Below, in pieces: positions 31,883-39,150 of a stretch of 39,150 nucleotides of DNA. A model generated the notes under the pieces. That model searched no databases. It worked only from the letters and a program-made list of their open reading frames with translations, and was not told the origin of the DNA. The translations under genes were made by a program, and so were the position numbers. Positions within the stretch are counted from its first letter, which is position 1. Every line of letters begins with the position of its first letter. Origin of the DNA: Dolichospermum planctonicum (lineage in GTDB: Bacteria > Cyanobacteriota > Cyanobacteriia > Cyanobacteriales > Nostocaceae); the NCBI RefSeq assembly GCF_005402965.1, contig NZ_BJCF01000045.1:1-39150 (forward strand), read 5' to 3'.

Positions 31883-32977
31883 TTAACATATTCTGGGCAG
31901 TTGATCACCTACTAGCATATCTATGATTCTTTCTGCACCAAAGGCGGTTTTTAAAAGGACTATTCCTGGTGGGTGGGGAATGATTTCACCTATAATAGAG
32001 GCTTGTTTTCCCGTGGGGTGGTTTTTCATTGTTGCTAAAATCAAATCGGCTTTTTCTGGAGGTGCAACTATGACTAATTTTCCTTCGTTGGCTAAATATA
32101 AGGGTTCTAAACCTAAGATTTCACATACTCCATTTACTTCTTCTTTAATGGGAATTGCATTTTCATGAATGCGTATTCCTAAGTTAGAAGTGAGGGCAAA
32201 TTCATTTAATACTGTGGCTAAACCGCCTCTGGTTGCGTCTCGCATGGCGTGAATTTGGGGACAAATTTTAATAATTTCGGCGACTAATTCATGCAGTGGT
32301 TGACAGTCACTTTCTATATCTGTTTCTAATGCTAATTCTCCTCTGGCAATTAATATTGCTGTGCCATGATTTCCTATTTCTCCATTAATAATTACCACGT
32401 CTCCCGGTTGAATGTTGCGAGGAGAAATGTCAATGTTTGGGGGAATTATCCCAATGCCGGCAGTATTTATAAATAATTTATCGGCACAACCTCTATTAAC
32501 AACTTTGGTGTCTCCTGTGACTATTTGCACTCCAGCTTTTTCGGCTGCTTTCTGCATACTAGCCACAACTTTTCTTAATGTTTCTATGGGTAAACCTTCT
32601 TCTAAAATCATGCTACAAGTGAGATATAAAGGTTTTGCCCCACTCACGGCTAAATCATTAATTGTACCATTAATTGCTAATTCTCCTATGTCTGAACCAG
32701 GAAAAAATAAAGGATCTACTACATAGGAATCTGTAGTAAATGCTAATCGTTTTCCATGTTGAGAAAGACTCAGTAAATCAAATGTGGCTTGGTCTTCTAA
32801 TTGGGATAAAATGGGATTATCAAAACTTTTCACAAAGATATCATCTATTAGGTCTCTCATGGCTTTACCACCGCTACCATGGGATAAGTTAATGTGAGTA
32901 TCTCTTATCTTTCCTTGACGACGACGGACTTGCTCAATTTTTTGGAAAAGTGGATTCTGATCAGAGTTAATTGTCAT
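31883..32977 (-). CDS. hypE: Hydrogenase maturation protein HypE
   Basis: This 364-residue PurM/AIR-synthase-fold protein dehydrates the carbamoyl group that HypF transfers to its C-terminal Cys, making the cyanide ligand of the NiFe site. The terminal PRIC motif (C364) is intact. N-terminal INLSHGSGGKAMRDLIDDIF and TGDTKVVNRG are the ATP-binding segments, and the C-terminal half shows AMRDATRGGLATVLNE. Start ATG at 32977. A GGCATCTTGCC palindrome and 78 bp separate it from the tautomerase gene. Confidence 0.95.
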   Translation of the reverse strand: MTINSDQNPLFQKIEQVRRRQGKIRDTHINLSHGSGGKAMRDLIDDIFVKSFDNPILSQLEDQATFDLLSLSQHGKRLAFTTDSYVVDPLFFPGSDIGELAINGTINDLAVSGAKPLYLTCSMILEEGLPIETLRKVVASMQKAAEKAGVQIVTGDTKVVNRGCADKLFINTAGIGIIPPNIDISPRNIQPGDVVIINGEIGNHGTAILIARGELALETDIESDCQPLHELVAEIIKICPQIHAMRDATRGGLATVLNEFALTSNLGIRIHENAIPIKEEVNGVCEILGLEPLYLANEGKLVIVAPPEKADLILATMKNHPTGKQASIIGEIIPHPPGIVLLKTAFGAERIIDMLVGDQLPRIC

Positions 32978-33021
32978 TTTTAAAATTGCTTTGTAATTAT
33001 TTGTAATTATATTTTTTGTTG

Positions 33022-33044
33022 TGGGACAGGCATCTTGCCTGTCA
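33022..33044. repeat. GACAGGCATCTTGCCTGTC palindrome
   Basis: Perfect arms GACAGGCA and TGCCTGTC around TCT lie between the tautomerase and hypE genes. It resembles the GGGCAAGATGCCC core of the 69-bp repeats at 6747 and may affect read-through or mRNA stability. Confidence 0.6.
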
Positions 33045-33055
33045 TTATTAGTTAA

Positions 33056-33271
33056 TTATCTGCCAGTTTCTTCATGTCTACCAGCGTGTTTATCAGAGTG
33101 TAAAACCCCTCCAACCGCCCAATTATCTCGTTCAAATTCATCAATATGAATAGTTATCCATTCGGGTTTTGTTCCTAGTGCAGAAACTAAAGCTTCAGTG
33201 ACAGCTTGGGCTAGTTTACGCTTTTTTTCTATGGAGTGACCCTTACCAATTTGAACAGTGACAAAAGGCAT
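33056..33271 (-). CDS. 4-oxalocrotonate tautomerase-family protein in the hyp cluster
   Basis: A 71-residue protein starting MPFVTVQIGKGHSIEKKRKL. The Pro after the initiator Met is the catalytic base of the 4-OT/tautomerase superfamily. The beta-alpha-beta layout, with TKPEWITIHIDEFERDNWAV, fits. Its substrate is unknown. It sits 24 bp after hypD and before hypE on the same strand, so it is cotranscribed with maturation genes. From memory, tautomerase-like genes occur in cyanobacterial hyp clusters, which would argue for a real but unassigned accessory role. Confidence 0.82.
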   Translation of the reverse strand: MPFVTVQIGKGHSIEKKRKLAQAVTEALVSALGTKPEWITIHIDEFERDNWAVGGVLHSDKHAGRHEETGR

Positions 33272-33295
33272 ATAATTTTCCTCAAATTGTGCGAT

Positions 33296-34447
33296 TTAGA
33301 CTGATATAGGTTCGGTAGATACACCTGATTTATCTCTTTTTGCCATGGTTGACAGTCGCCCATATTTGTAATATGCTGCACAAGCACCTTCAGAAGAAAC
33401 CATACAAGTTCCTATGGGTGTTTCCGGTGTGCAAGCTGTTCCAAATACTTGACATTGCCAAGGTTTTAAAACTCCTTTGAGAATTTCTCCACATTGACAA
33501 GCTTTATGATCTGCTATTTTTAAATTCGGAATTGTAAATTTAACTTCAGCATCAAATTGGGCATATTCTGGGCGAATTTTGAAACCGGAATTGGGTATTT
33601 CTCCTAAACCTCGCCATGCAAATTTTTCTCGCACTGTAAAAACTTGATTCATGGCTGTTAATGCGTTTTGATTTCCCCTAGTTTCTACTAACCGGTTATA
33701 TTGATTTTCAACTTGACAACGATTTTCTACTATTTGTTTTAATAACATCCAAATTGATTGGAAGATATCTAATGGTTCAAAGCCAGAAATAACAATTGGT
33801 TTATGATATTGTTGGGTAATAAATTCATAAGGTTCTGTGCCTATGACCATACTTACATGACCAGGACCAACAAAACCATCAAGTTGTAAATCGGGATTTT
33901 CTAATAATGCTTGCAAGGCGGGAATTACTAATACATGATTAGAAAACATACTAAAATTAGTGATATTTTCTGCGGCTGCTTGAAGTATGGTAAATGCAGT
34001 GCTGGGGGCGGTGGTTTCAAAGCCTAAACCGAAAAATACTATTTCTTTATGGGGGTTTTCTTTGGCTATTTTCAGGCTATCTAAGGGTGAATAAATCATG
34101 CGAATATCCGCACCTTGGGCTTTAGCTTGCAAAAGGCTGGTTTTTGCACCAGGTACACGCATTGCGTCGCCAAATGTGGTAAATATGATGTTGGGTAGTT
34201 GACACAGTGCGATCGCATCCTCTATTCTACCTTTAGGCATCACACAAACTGGACAACCAGGACCATGAATTAATTCTATATTATCGGGTAATATTTCTTC
34301 GATTCCATATTTAAAAATGGCATGGGTATGTCCTCCACATACTTCCATGATTTTTAAATGTCTATTTATTTGTTGGCTGAGTTTGGTTATTTCTTGTTGT
34401 AATGCTTGGGCTTTTGCGGGGTTGCGAAATTCGTCTACATATTTCAT
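33296..34447 (-). CDS. hypD: Hydrogenase maturation protein HypD
   Basis: This 383-residue iron-sulfur scaffold works with HypC to assemble the Fe(CN)2CO unit. Signature segments are MEVCGGHTHAIFKYGI (about 34-49), GPGCPVCVMP and FGLGFETTAPSTA. The C-terminal cluster-binding part has CQCGEILKG followed by CQVFGTACTPETPIGTCMVS. All conserved Cys motifs are present. Start ATG at 34447. Upstream is a heptamer repeat that occupies most of the gap to hypC. Confidence 0.95.
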   Translation of the reverse strand: MKYVDEFRNPAKAQALQQEITKLSQQINRHLKIMEVCGGHTHAIFKYGIEEILPDNIELIHGPGCPVCVMPKGRIEDAIALCQLPNIIFTTFGDAMRVPGAKTSLLQAKAQGADIRMIYSPLDSLKIAKENPHKEIVFFGLGFETTAPSTAFTILQAAAENITNFSMFSNHVLVIPALQALLENPDLQLDGFVGPGHVSMVIGTEPYEFITQQYHKPIVISGFEPLDIFQSIWMLLKQIVENRCQVENQYNRLVETRGNQNALTAMNQVFTVREKFAWRGLGEIPNSGFKIRPEYAQFDAEVKFTIPNLKIADHKACQCGEILKGVLKPWQCQVFGTACTPETPIGTCMVSSEGACAAYYKYGRLSTMAKRDKSGVSTEPISV

Positions 34448-34451
34448 ATCA

Positions 34452-34485
34452 ATTTTAGATTTTAGATTTTAGATTTTAGATTTTG
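34452..34485. repeat. ATTTTAG heptamer array before hypD
   Basis: Five ATTTTAG units (34452 onward) follow ATCA, the same context as the array at the coxB stop (20135). On the transcribed strand it lies a few bases upstream of the hypD start, where it could affect translation initiation. Confidence 0.75.
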
Positions 34486-34554
34486 GATTAATTACTTTAC
34501 AAAACATAAATTGATTAGCTATGATTAGCTAGAATGTCATTATTTTGTTTTTCC

Positions 34555-34572
34555 AGTCCGTTTTAACGGACT
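34555..34572 (+). terminator. Plus-strand intrinsic terminator-like hairpin between hypC and hypD
   Basis: AGTCCGTT TT AACGGACT is a perfect 8-bp stem followed by TTTTT on the plus strand. The hyp genes are on the minus strand, where the hairpin has no U tract. It would therefore stop antisense rather than hyp transcription. Confidence 0.6.
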
Positions 34573-34592
34573 TTTTCTATTAGCCTTGTACT

Positions 34593-34838
34593 TTAGTGCA
34601 AGGCGGCTATTTCTTGCAATAGTTTTAATGTTTCTGCTGCTTCTTGTTCGTTAATTCTGTTCATGGCAAAACCAACATGAACTAATACCCAATCTCCTAT
34701 ACAAGCCTCTGGTGGGTGTTGTTGGTCAACTATACAGGCTATATTTATTTCTCTTTTGACTCCTCCAATATTAACTGTGGCTAGTTTGTGTTCTCTGTTG
34801 GTTATTTCTGTTATTTGTCCGGGTATTCCTAAACACAT
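34593..34838 (-). CDS. hypC: Hydrogenase maturation chaperone HypC
   Basis: With ATG 34838 the protein is 81 residues and begins MCLGIPGQI. C2 is the essential iron-binding Cys exposed after Met removal, which fixes this start; the longer frame from 34880 buries it. The OB-fold continues with VNIGGVKREINIACI and DWVLVHVGFAM, followed by a C-terminal helix. It carries the Fe(CN)2CO unit with HypD to the large subunit. It is 59 bp after hypF. Confidence 0.94.
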   Translation of the reverse strand: MCLGIPGQITEITNREHKLATVNIGGVKREINIACIVDQQHPPEACIGDWVLVHVGFAMNRINEQEAAETLKLLQEIAALH

Positions 34839-34897
34839 TTTAGTTTTCCTTTTTTTAGATTTACATCCCACTCCAGGCACAGAGGACGAATTTTTTG

Positions 34898-37243
34898 TTA
34901 CTTTTTTAAGTATTTGGCGGCTGCAATTACACTTTGTCCTAATGATAAACCGCCATCATTTGTGGGTAATATACTATGAGTTAATACGTTAATTTCTAAT
35001 TTTTCTAACCGCATTTTTACCTGTTTTAATAAAATTTGATTCTGAAATACTCCTCCTGTTAATGCTACTTGATTAAATTGATGTTCTTGTCTAAGTTCTT
35101 TAACAATTGTTACAATAGCAACAGCTAAACTTTTATGAAATTTTGCTGCTATTTCTGGTGATGAAATATGCTGTTTTATATCATTCAAAATTTCTCGCCA
35201 TGTCGGGGATGTATCTATATAATATATATTAGCTGATTTTTCCAATTTAAAGGAATAATTTAGAGTTTCTTCATCATTGTTTAAAATATTGGTATCAGCT
35301 ATTGCTTCCATTTCTATGGCTGCTTGTCCTTCATAGCTGCATTGTTCTGGACAAATACCTATGGCTGCTGCAACTGCATCAAATAATCGGCCTACTGATG
35401 ATGTTAAGGGTGAATTAATACCTTTTTCTATGATTTGGTTGAGTAGTTTAGGGTTTTTATGTTCTAAAAATTTGATTATTGCTAAATCCCTGTATTTTTC
35501 TCGTATTTCTTGCCAACTAAAAGCATTAATTAATTGAGAATAGGTATTTCTCCAAGGTTGATAAATTGCCTGTTTTCCTCCTATCATTGGCATAGGTTTA
35601 AATGTTGCTAATCTTTGAAAATTTTGATAATCTGCTAATAAAAATTCTCCTCCCCATAATGTATCGTCTTCTCCATATCCCAAACCATCAAAGGCTATTC
35701 CTAAAATCGGTTTTGTATCTAAATAAATTTGATTTTCTGCCATACAAGCGGCTATATGGGCGTGATGATGTTGAATTTCTGCTAATTTAATATGATTAAC
35801 CGTTGCTAGTTGTTTACCAAGTTTAGATGATAAGTATTCTGGATGTTTATCAATAGCAATTATTTCTGGTTTATGTTGAAATAAATTTAGATATAAATTC
35901 AATGTTTCTTGATAAGCATTAAACGCGGACGCATTTTCTAAATCTCCTAAATGTTGTGATAAAATTGCCTCACCTGCTCTTAATAAACAAAAGGTATTTT
36001 TCAACTCACTACCCATGGCTAAAATAGGCGGTATTTTTTCAAATCCTGGTGGTAAAATAATTGGTGCTGGTGCATATCCTCTAGCACGTCTGAGGGTTTG
36101 AATTTTATTATCAATAACTCTAACTACCGAATCATCTACTCTATTAACAATATCTCGATTATGTAATAGAAAATAATCAGCTATTTTCGATAATTTATCT
36201 TTAGCATCTTGATTATTTATACATTGTGGTTCATCAGAAATATTAGCACTAGTTAAAACTATTGGTACTTTCATTCTTCTGAGAATTAAATGATGTAAAG
36301 GCGTATAAGGTAACATAAAACCCAGGGTATTTTGTCCTGGTGCTATAGCAGATGCTAATTGATGATTATCTTTTATTTTTAATAAAACAATAGGTGCAGC
36401 CGAACTTGTTAATAATTCTTTTTCTAAATCATTAATATGGCAATATTCAGAAATAATATTCATATCTCTGGCCATTAAAGCCAAAGGTTTATGATATCTA
36501 TGTTTACGATTTCTGAGTTTTATCACTGCATTTTCTAAAGTAGCATTACAAGCCAAATGAAAACCACCTAAACCTTTAATAGCGACAATTTCACCCTTTT
36601 GTAATAAAGTACAAACAGCATCCACATCATCCAACATTGAGAACATATCAGATATCACAGGTTTACCGTCAGCCCTTTCTAACCATGCACGAGGTCCACA
36701 TACAAAACAAGCCACAGGTTGAGCATGAAAACGACGATTTTCCACATCTTGATATTCTCTTTTACATTCCTTACATATTGGAAAATTGGCCATACTCGTA
36801 TTATCCCTATCGTAAGGAATAGCGCGAATAATAGTTAACCTTGGACCACAATGAGTACAATTAGTAAAAGGATAGCGAAAATAACGACTAAAAGGATCAA
36901 AAATTTCCTTTTGACATTGGGGACAACTTGCAGCGTCAGGAGAAACTTGAGTTTTTATCACACTATTAACACTTGGAGAAATCACAAAATTATCAAAATT
37001 AAATTCTCCCCAATATAGACCTCTAACCACCTGATTAATTCTTGCCAAAGGCGGACATTCTTGATATAATTTATTCACAAACTCCGTTATTATTTCCTCA
37101 CTACCAGAAACACGAATTAACACCCCTTTGCCATCATTATAAACCTCACCTTTCAAACCTAAAATATTAGCTAAACGATAAACGGTAGGACGGAAACCCA
37201 CACCTTGTACAGTCCCACTAACCCGAATTTCTTCTATTCTCAT
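34898..37243 (-). CDS. hypF: Carbamoyltransferase HypF
   Basis: This 781-residue protein makes carbamoyl-adenylate from carbamoyl phosphate and ATP and passes the carbamoyl group to HypE. Domain order is complete. It has an acylphosphatase domain (1-90, GTVQGVGFRPTVYRLANIL) and two zinc-finger-like C-x2-C pairs (about 105-185: CPQC, CTHC, CKEC, CFVC). A YrdC-like domain follows (about 200-380, IVAIKGLGGFHLACNA). The C-terminal Kae1-like part has IQHHHAHIAACMAEN, GIAFDGLGYGEDDTLWGGE and ALTGGVFQN. Start ATG at 37243; 31 bp after the NHL gene, so likely cotranscribed. Confidence 0.95.
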   Translation of the reverse strand: MRIEEIRVSGTVQGVGFRPTVYRLANILGLKGEVYNDGKGVLIRVSGSEEIITEFVNKLYQECPPLARINQVVRGLYWGEFNFDNFVISPSVNSVIKTQVSPDAASCPQCQKEIFDPFSRYFRYPFTNCTHCGPRLTIIRAIPYDRDNTSMANFPICKECKREYQDVENRRFHAQPVACFVCGPRAWLERADGKPVISDMFSMLDDVDAVCTLLQKGEIVAIKGLGGFHLACNATLENAVIKLRNRKHRYHKPLALMARDMNIISEYCHINDLEKELLTSSAAPIVLLKIKDNHQLASAIAPGQNTLGFMLPYTPLHHLILRRMKVPIVLTSANISDEPQCINNQDAKDKLSKIADYFLLHNRDIVNRVDDSVVRVIDNKIQTLRRARGYAPAPIILPPGFEKIPPILAMGSELKNTFCLLRAGEAILSQHLGDLENASAFNAYQETLNLYLNLFQHKPEIIAIDKHPEYLSSKLGKQLATVNHIKLAEIQHHHAHIAACMAENQIYLDTKPILGIAFDGLGYGEDDTLWGGEFLLADYQNFQRLATFKPMPMIGGKQAIYQPWRNTYSQLINAFSWQEIREKYRDLAIIKFLEHKNPKLLNQIIEKGINSPLTSSVGRLFDAVAAAIGICPEQCSYEGQAAIEMEAIADTNILNNDEETLNYSFKLEKSANIYYIDTSPTWREILNDIKQHISSPEIAAKFHKSLAVAIVTIVKELRQEHQFNQVALTGGVFQNQILLKQVKMRLEKLEINVLTHSILPTNDGGLSLGQSVIAAAKYLKK

Positions 37244-37274
37244 TCTTCCTCTTCTGCGACTTTGCGTGAGATAA

Positions 37275-38435
37275 TCAAAACTTCCAAATCAAAACGCGAT
37301 TATTCCCAGAATCGGCAATTACCGCAACTTCTCCACAAACCTTAACTCCATAACACCAATTTAAACTTTGTCGTGTTGGTAGTCCAAAATTGCGATTTTC
37401 ACTTTTATTTGTAAAGTTATCTTGCCCAATGACAATATCAGCATCTGCACCCTGTAATAATAAAATAGATTCTCGTTTTTTCCATCCTACTAAACGCGAA
37501 TTAGCTGTATCAGCTACCATTAAATAATCTCCCCAAATATCTACTCCATAAGGCATACTTAAACTACTAGCACTAGGAAAATAAACCCCTTGATTTAATT
37601 CTACAAAATTAAAGTTTTTTTGTCCTAAAATCACCGCACAAGGAGTATTATTTTCTGTTGGTATTCCTGGCCAAATCATCACCCTGTTATTACCTGCATC
37701 AGTCACAACTAAATTATCATCCCACATCGTGATATCATGACACCAACGCATACTAGCAGCAGTGGGAGAACTACCCCCATTTTCATTGCGTGATATCATG
37801 TCTGGTTGTCCCAAAACTATATCCGCAGGTTGACCATTTTCTGTGGGTAATTGATTCCAAATTAATAACCGACGATTTCCGGTATCAGCTACAAATAGCT
37901 GACCTTGATAATGGAAAATACCGTAAGGCCAATGTAGAGTATTAGCTGCGGGTTGTTGGTGTCCTCGATTTGGTTCATGATCAAGAAAGTTAGTTTGTCC
38001 TAATACTAAATCTGCGGGAATATGACTATCCTTAGGTGTATTATACCAGATTAAAATACGATGATTCCAAGCATCTGCAACCGCTAAACCATGACCACAT
38101 TTACAAATACCCGTAGGTACACTAAATGTAGATTTTCCTGGTGTATTTTTTGCATTTTGTCCTTCATGAAAAAAGTCTGGTTGTCCTATTACCCAGTCCG
38201 CAGGTTCATGGTCTTTTGTGGGTAAATTTTGCCACCCCAATAAACGATGATGTCCTGTATCTGCTACCCATAACGGTCCGGTTGGTGATAATAAACAAGC
38301 TGCACGGGGTCCAAACATTGTTGTCGGAGTGGGTACAAGGGGAATTACTAACTGTTCTGGTGTAATATTATTTCCTAATATTATTTTGGCGCTATGAGGG
38401 AAGAGGGAGAAATGGGATATATTTTGGGTTTGCAA
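37275..38435 (-). CDS. NHL-repeat beta-propeller protein upstream of hypF
   Basis: The 386-residue protein is built of about six NHL repeats, with recurring units such as LLSPTGPLWVADTGHHRLLG, GHGLAVADAWNHRILIWYN and QLFVADTGNRRLLIW. Each is followed by PADIVLGQPD. It is a likely six-bladed propeller and binding scaffold rather than a known enzyme. The start is a TTG at 38435; the first ATG in frame is only at residue 40, inside the fold. In the same frame, 13 codons upstream, is the TAA of the restriction-modification gene. From memory, an NHL gene beside hypF recurs in heterocystous cyanobacteria, suggesting a hydrogenase-related role not yet defined. Confidence 0.8.
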   Translation of the reverse strand: MQTQNISHFSLFPHSAKIILGNNITPEQLVIPLVPTPTTMFGPRAACLLSPTGPLWVADTGHHRLLGWQNLPTKDHEPADWVIGQPDFFHEGQNAKNTPGKSTFSVPTGICKCGHGLAVADAWNHRILIWYNTPKDSHIPADLVLGQTNFLDHEPNRGHQQPAANTLHWPYGIFHYQGQLFVADTGNRRLLIWNQLPTENGQPADIVLGQPDMISRNENGGSSPTAASMRWCHDITMWDDNLVVTDAGNNRVMIWPGIPTENNTPCAVILGQKNFNFVELNQGVYFPSASSLSMPYGVDIWGDYLMVADTANSRLVGWKKRESILLLQGADADIVIGQDNFTNKSENRNFGLPTRQSLNWCYGVKVCGEVAVIADSGNNRVLIWKF

Positions 38436-38474
38436 TGTAGATAGGGAATTATTATTGGTTAATATTACCAGTTT

Positions 38475-39150
38475 TTACTCTATGGGAAAACCTGGAATAA
38501 TTCTATCAATTTCCTGCATTATTCGGAAAGTTTCTGTTAAGGAGATAACAATTTTTTGATAATGGTTAATTTCTTGGGTAGATAATTGACGTTTGGCGTT
38601 TTTTCTGTCTTTTAACCATTTATCTAATACTTGATATCCTCCGATTTTAAATTCCCAGATATGTTGAGGAATATCTGTAAAATAACTTTGCTTATTAATA
38701 TATACTCTTTGCAATTCTGAATTATAGGTAACTTCGTTAACTTGATTATCTTCTATTGTTTGATAGGTTGTAATTAAATTATTGAGTTTATCGGATTTGA
38801 TTAAATGTAAGTCAACTAATTCTTCTCCCTTGATAGCTAATGAGTTAAATAGGTTTTGATTACTAGTTAAGGGAAGACGGGGAAAATCTATTTTCAGAAA
38901 TTCAGCGTATCTAGTGCGGTATGTAGGACTGTGAAATATAGCATAAGCATAGTAAAAGATTTGTTCTGGTGTGGGTATTTTACCAAGTTTTTCTTTGATA
39001 GCTTGTAAGAATTTTGGGGATAAGTTAGGAGTTTTTTCTACAAAAAGATTTGTTTGTTTATTTTCTGTATTTGGGTAGATATAAAGAGGAAAAACATAAG
39101 TTGCTTCTCTACTTTTTAACGATACAGTACAATGTTCTGTGAGAATTTCT
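38475..39150 (-). CDS. C-terminal part of a restriction-modification methyltransferase (type ISP/IIG-like), runs off right edge
   Basis: Reading the minus strand in the frame of the 3' segment, I find no stop from 39149 to the TAA at 38475. That gives at least 225 residues; the TTG-start 79-residue frame is only its tail. Features are YVFPLYIYPNTENKQTNLFV, FLQAIKEKLGKIPTPEQIFY, AIFHSPTYRTRYAEFLKIDF, PRLPL, IWEFKIGGYQVLDKWLKDRK and a final helical ETFRIMQEIDRIIPGF. These are the C-terminal signature of large DNA-methyltransferase/restriction enzymes of the type ISP/IIG kind, where this part helps recognise the target site. The catalytic part lies outside the window. It is co-directional with the hyp cluster, 39 bp before the NHL start. 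Confidence 0.78.
   Translation of the reverse strand, partial: EILTEHCTVSLKSREATYVFPLYIYPNTENKQTNLFVEKTPNLSPKFLQAIKEKLGKIPTPEQIFYYAYAIFHSPTYRTRYAEFLKIDFPRLPLTSNQNLFNSLAIKGEELVDLHLIKSDKLNNLITTYQTIEDNQVNEVTYNSELQRVYINKQSYFTDIPQHIWEFKIGGYQVLDKWLKDRKNAKRQLSTQEINHYQKIVISLTETFRIMQEIDRIIPGFPIE

Noticed and set aside
34839-34880. 14-residue extension of HypC
   Set aside because: The essential Cys must be residue 2 (MCLGIPG), as given by ATG 34838.

Overview
The window comes from a filamentous, heterocyst-forming cyanobacterium (Nostocales, Anabaena/Nostoc/Dolichospermum type). The evidence is a cnfR/patB regulator next to a nif-type ferredoxin III (fdxB), a coxBAC terminal-oxidase operon and a nitrogenase-associated protein gene. 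A hydrogenase-maturation cluster (hypF-C-D-E-A-B), a CURT/CAAD thylakoid protein, a DUF92 (VTE6-type) protein, at least nine HIP1 octamers (GCGATCGC) and many Nostoc-type palindromic and tandem repeats agree with this. The DNA is AT-rich.

Layout. 1-1554: 3' part of a large surface or secreted protein on the minus strand (DUF4347, LVIVD repeats, cadherin-like region), broken by a one-base loss in a G run. 1555-2294: gene-free, repeat-rich DNA. 2295-2744: CURT/CAAD protein. 2866-4285: solo TnpB element ending about 20-30 bp before a UvrD/PcrA helicase (4305-6632). 6740-6953: three 69-bp tandem repeats. 6969-9623: Ala/Pro-rich small protein, lipase, VOC protein and DUF92 protein. 9881-13275: parvulin-type PPIase plus an ABC exporter with a CRP-like N-terminus and a degenerate C39 domain. 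13327-14295: ROK sugar kinase. 14922-15920: sucrase/ferredoxin-like protein.

15983-24483 is the diazotrophy block. cnfR (minus) and fdxB (plus) diverge from a 927-bp intergenic region that holds a perfect NtcA-type palindrome. fdxB is followed by coxB-coxA-coxC, a TPR-like protein, a cupin and the nitrogenase-associated protein. I infer that this supplies low-oxygen nif activation, electron transfer and oxygen scavenging in heterocysts. 24550-25491 is cysteine synthase. 26175-29798 holds five small genes of unknown function, a luciferase-like flavin monooxygenase and a methyltransferase.

29850-38435 (all minus) is the NiFe-hydrogenase maturation cluster: NHL protein, hypF, hypC, hypD, a 4-OT-type tautomerase, hypE, then a Phd/YefM-RelE toxin-antitoxin pair, hypA and hypB. 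The right edge (38475-39150) is the C-terminal part of a restriction-modification methyltransferase that runs off the window.

I did not find CRISPR arrays, tRNA or rRNA genes, or a clearly new defence system. The least explained material is the small-gene group at 26175-29080, the TA pair inside the hyp cluster, the TPR and cupin genes in the cox block, the degenerate C39 exporter, and the density of structured repeats at gene ends.
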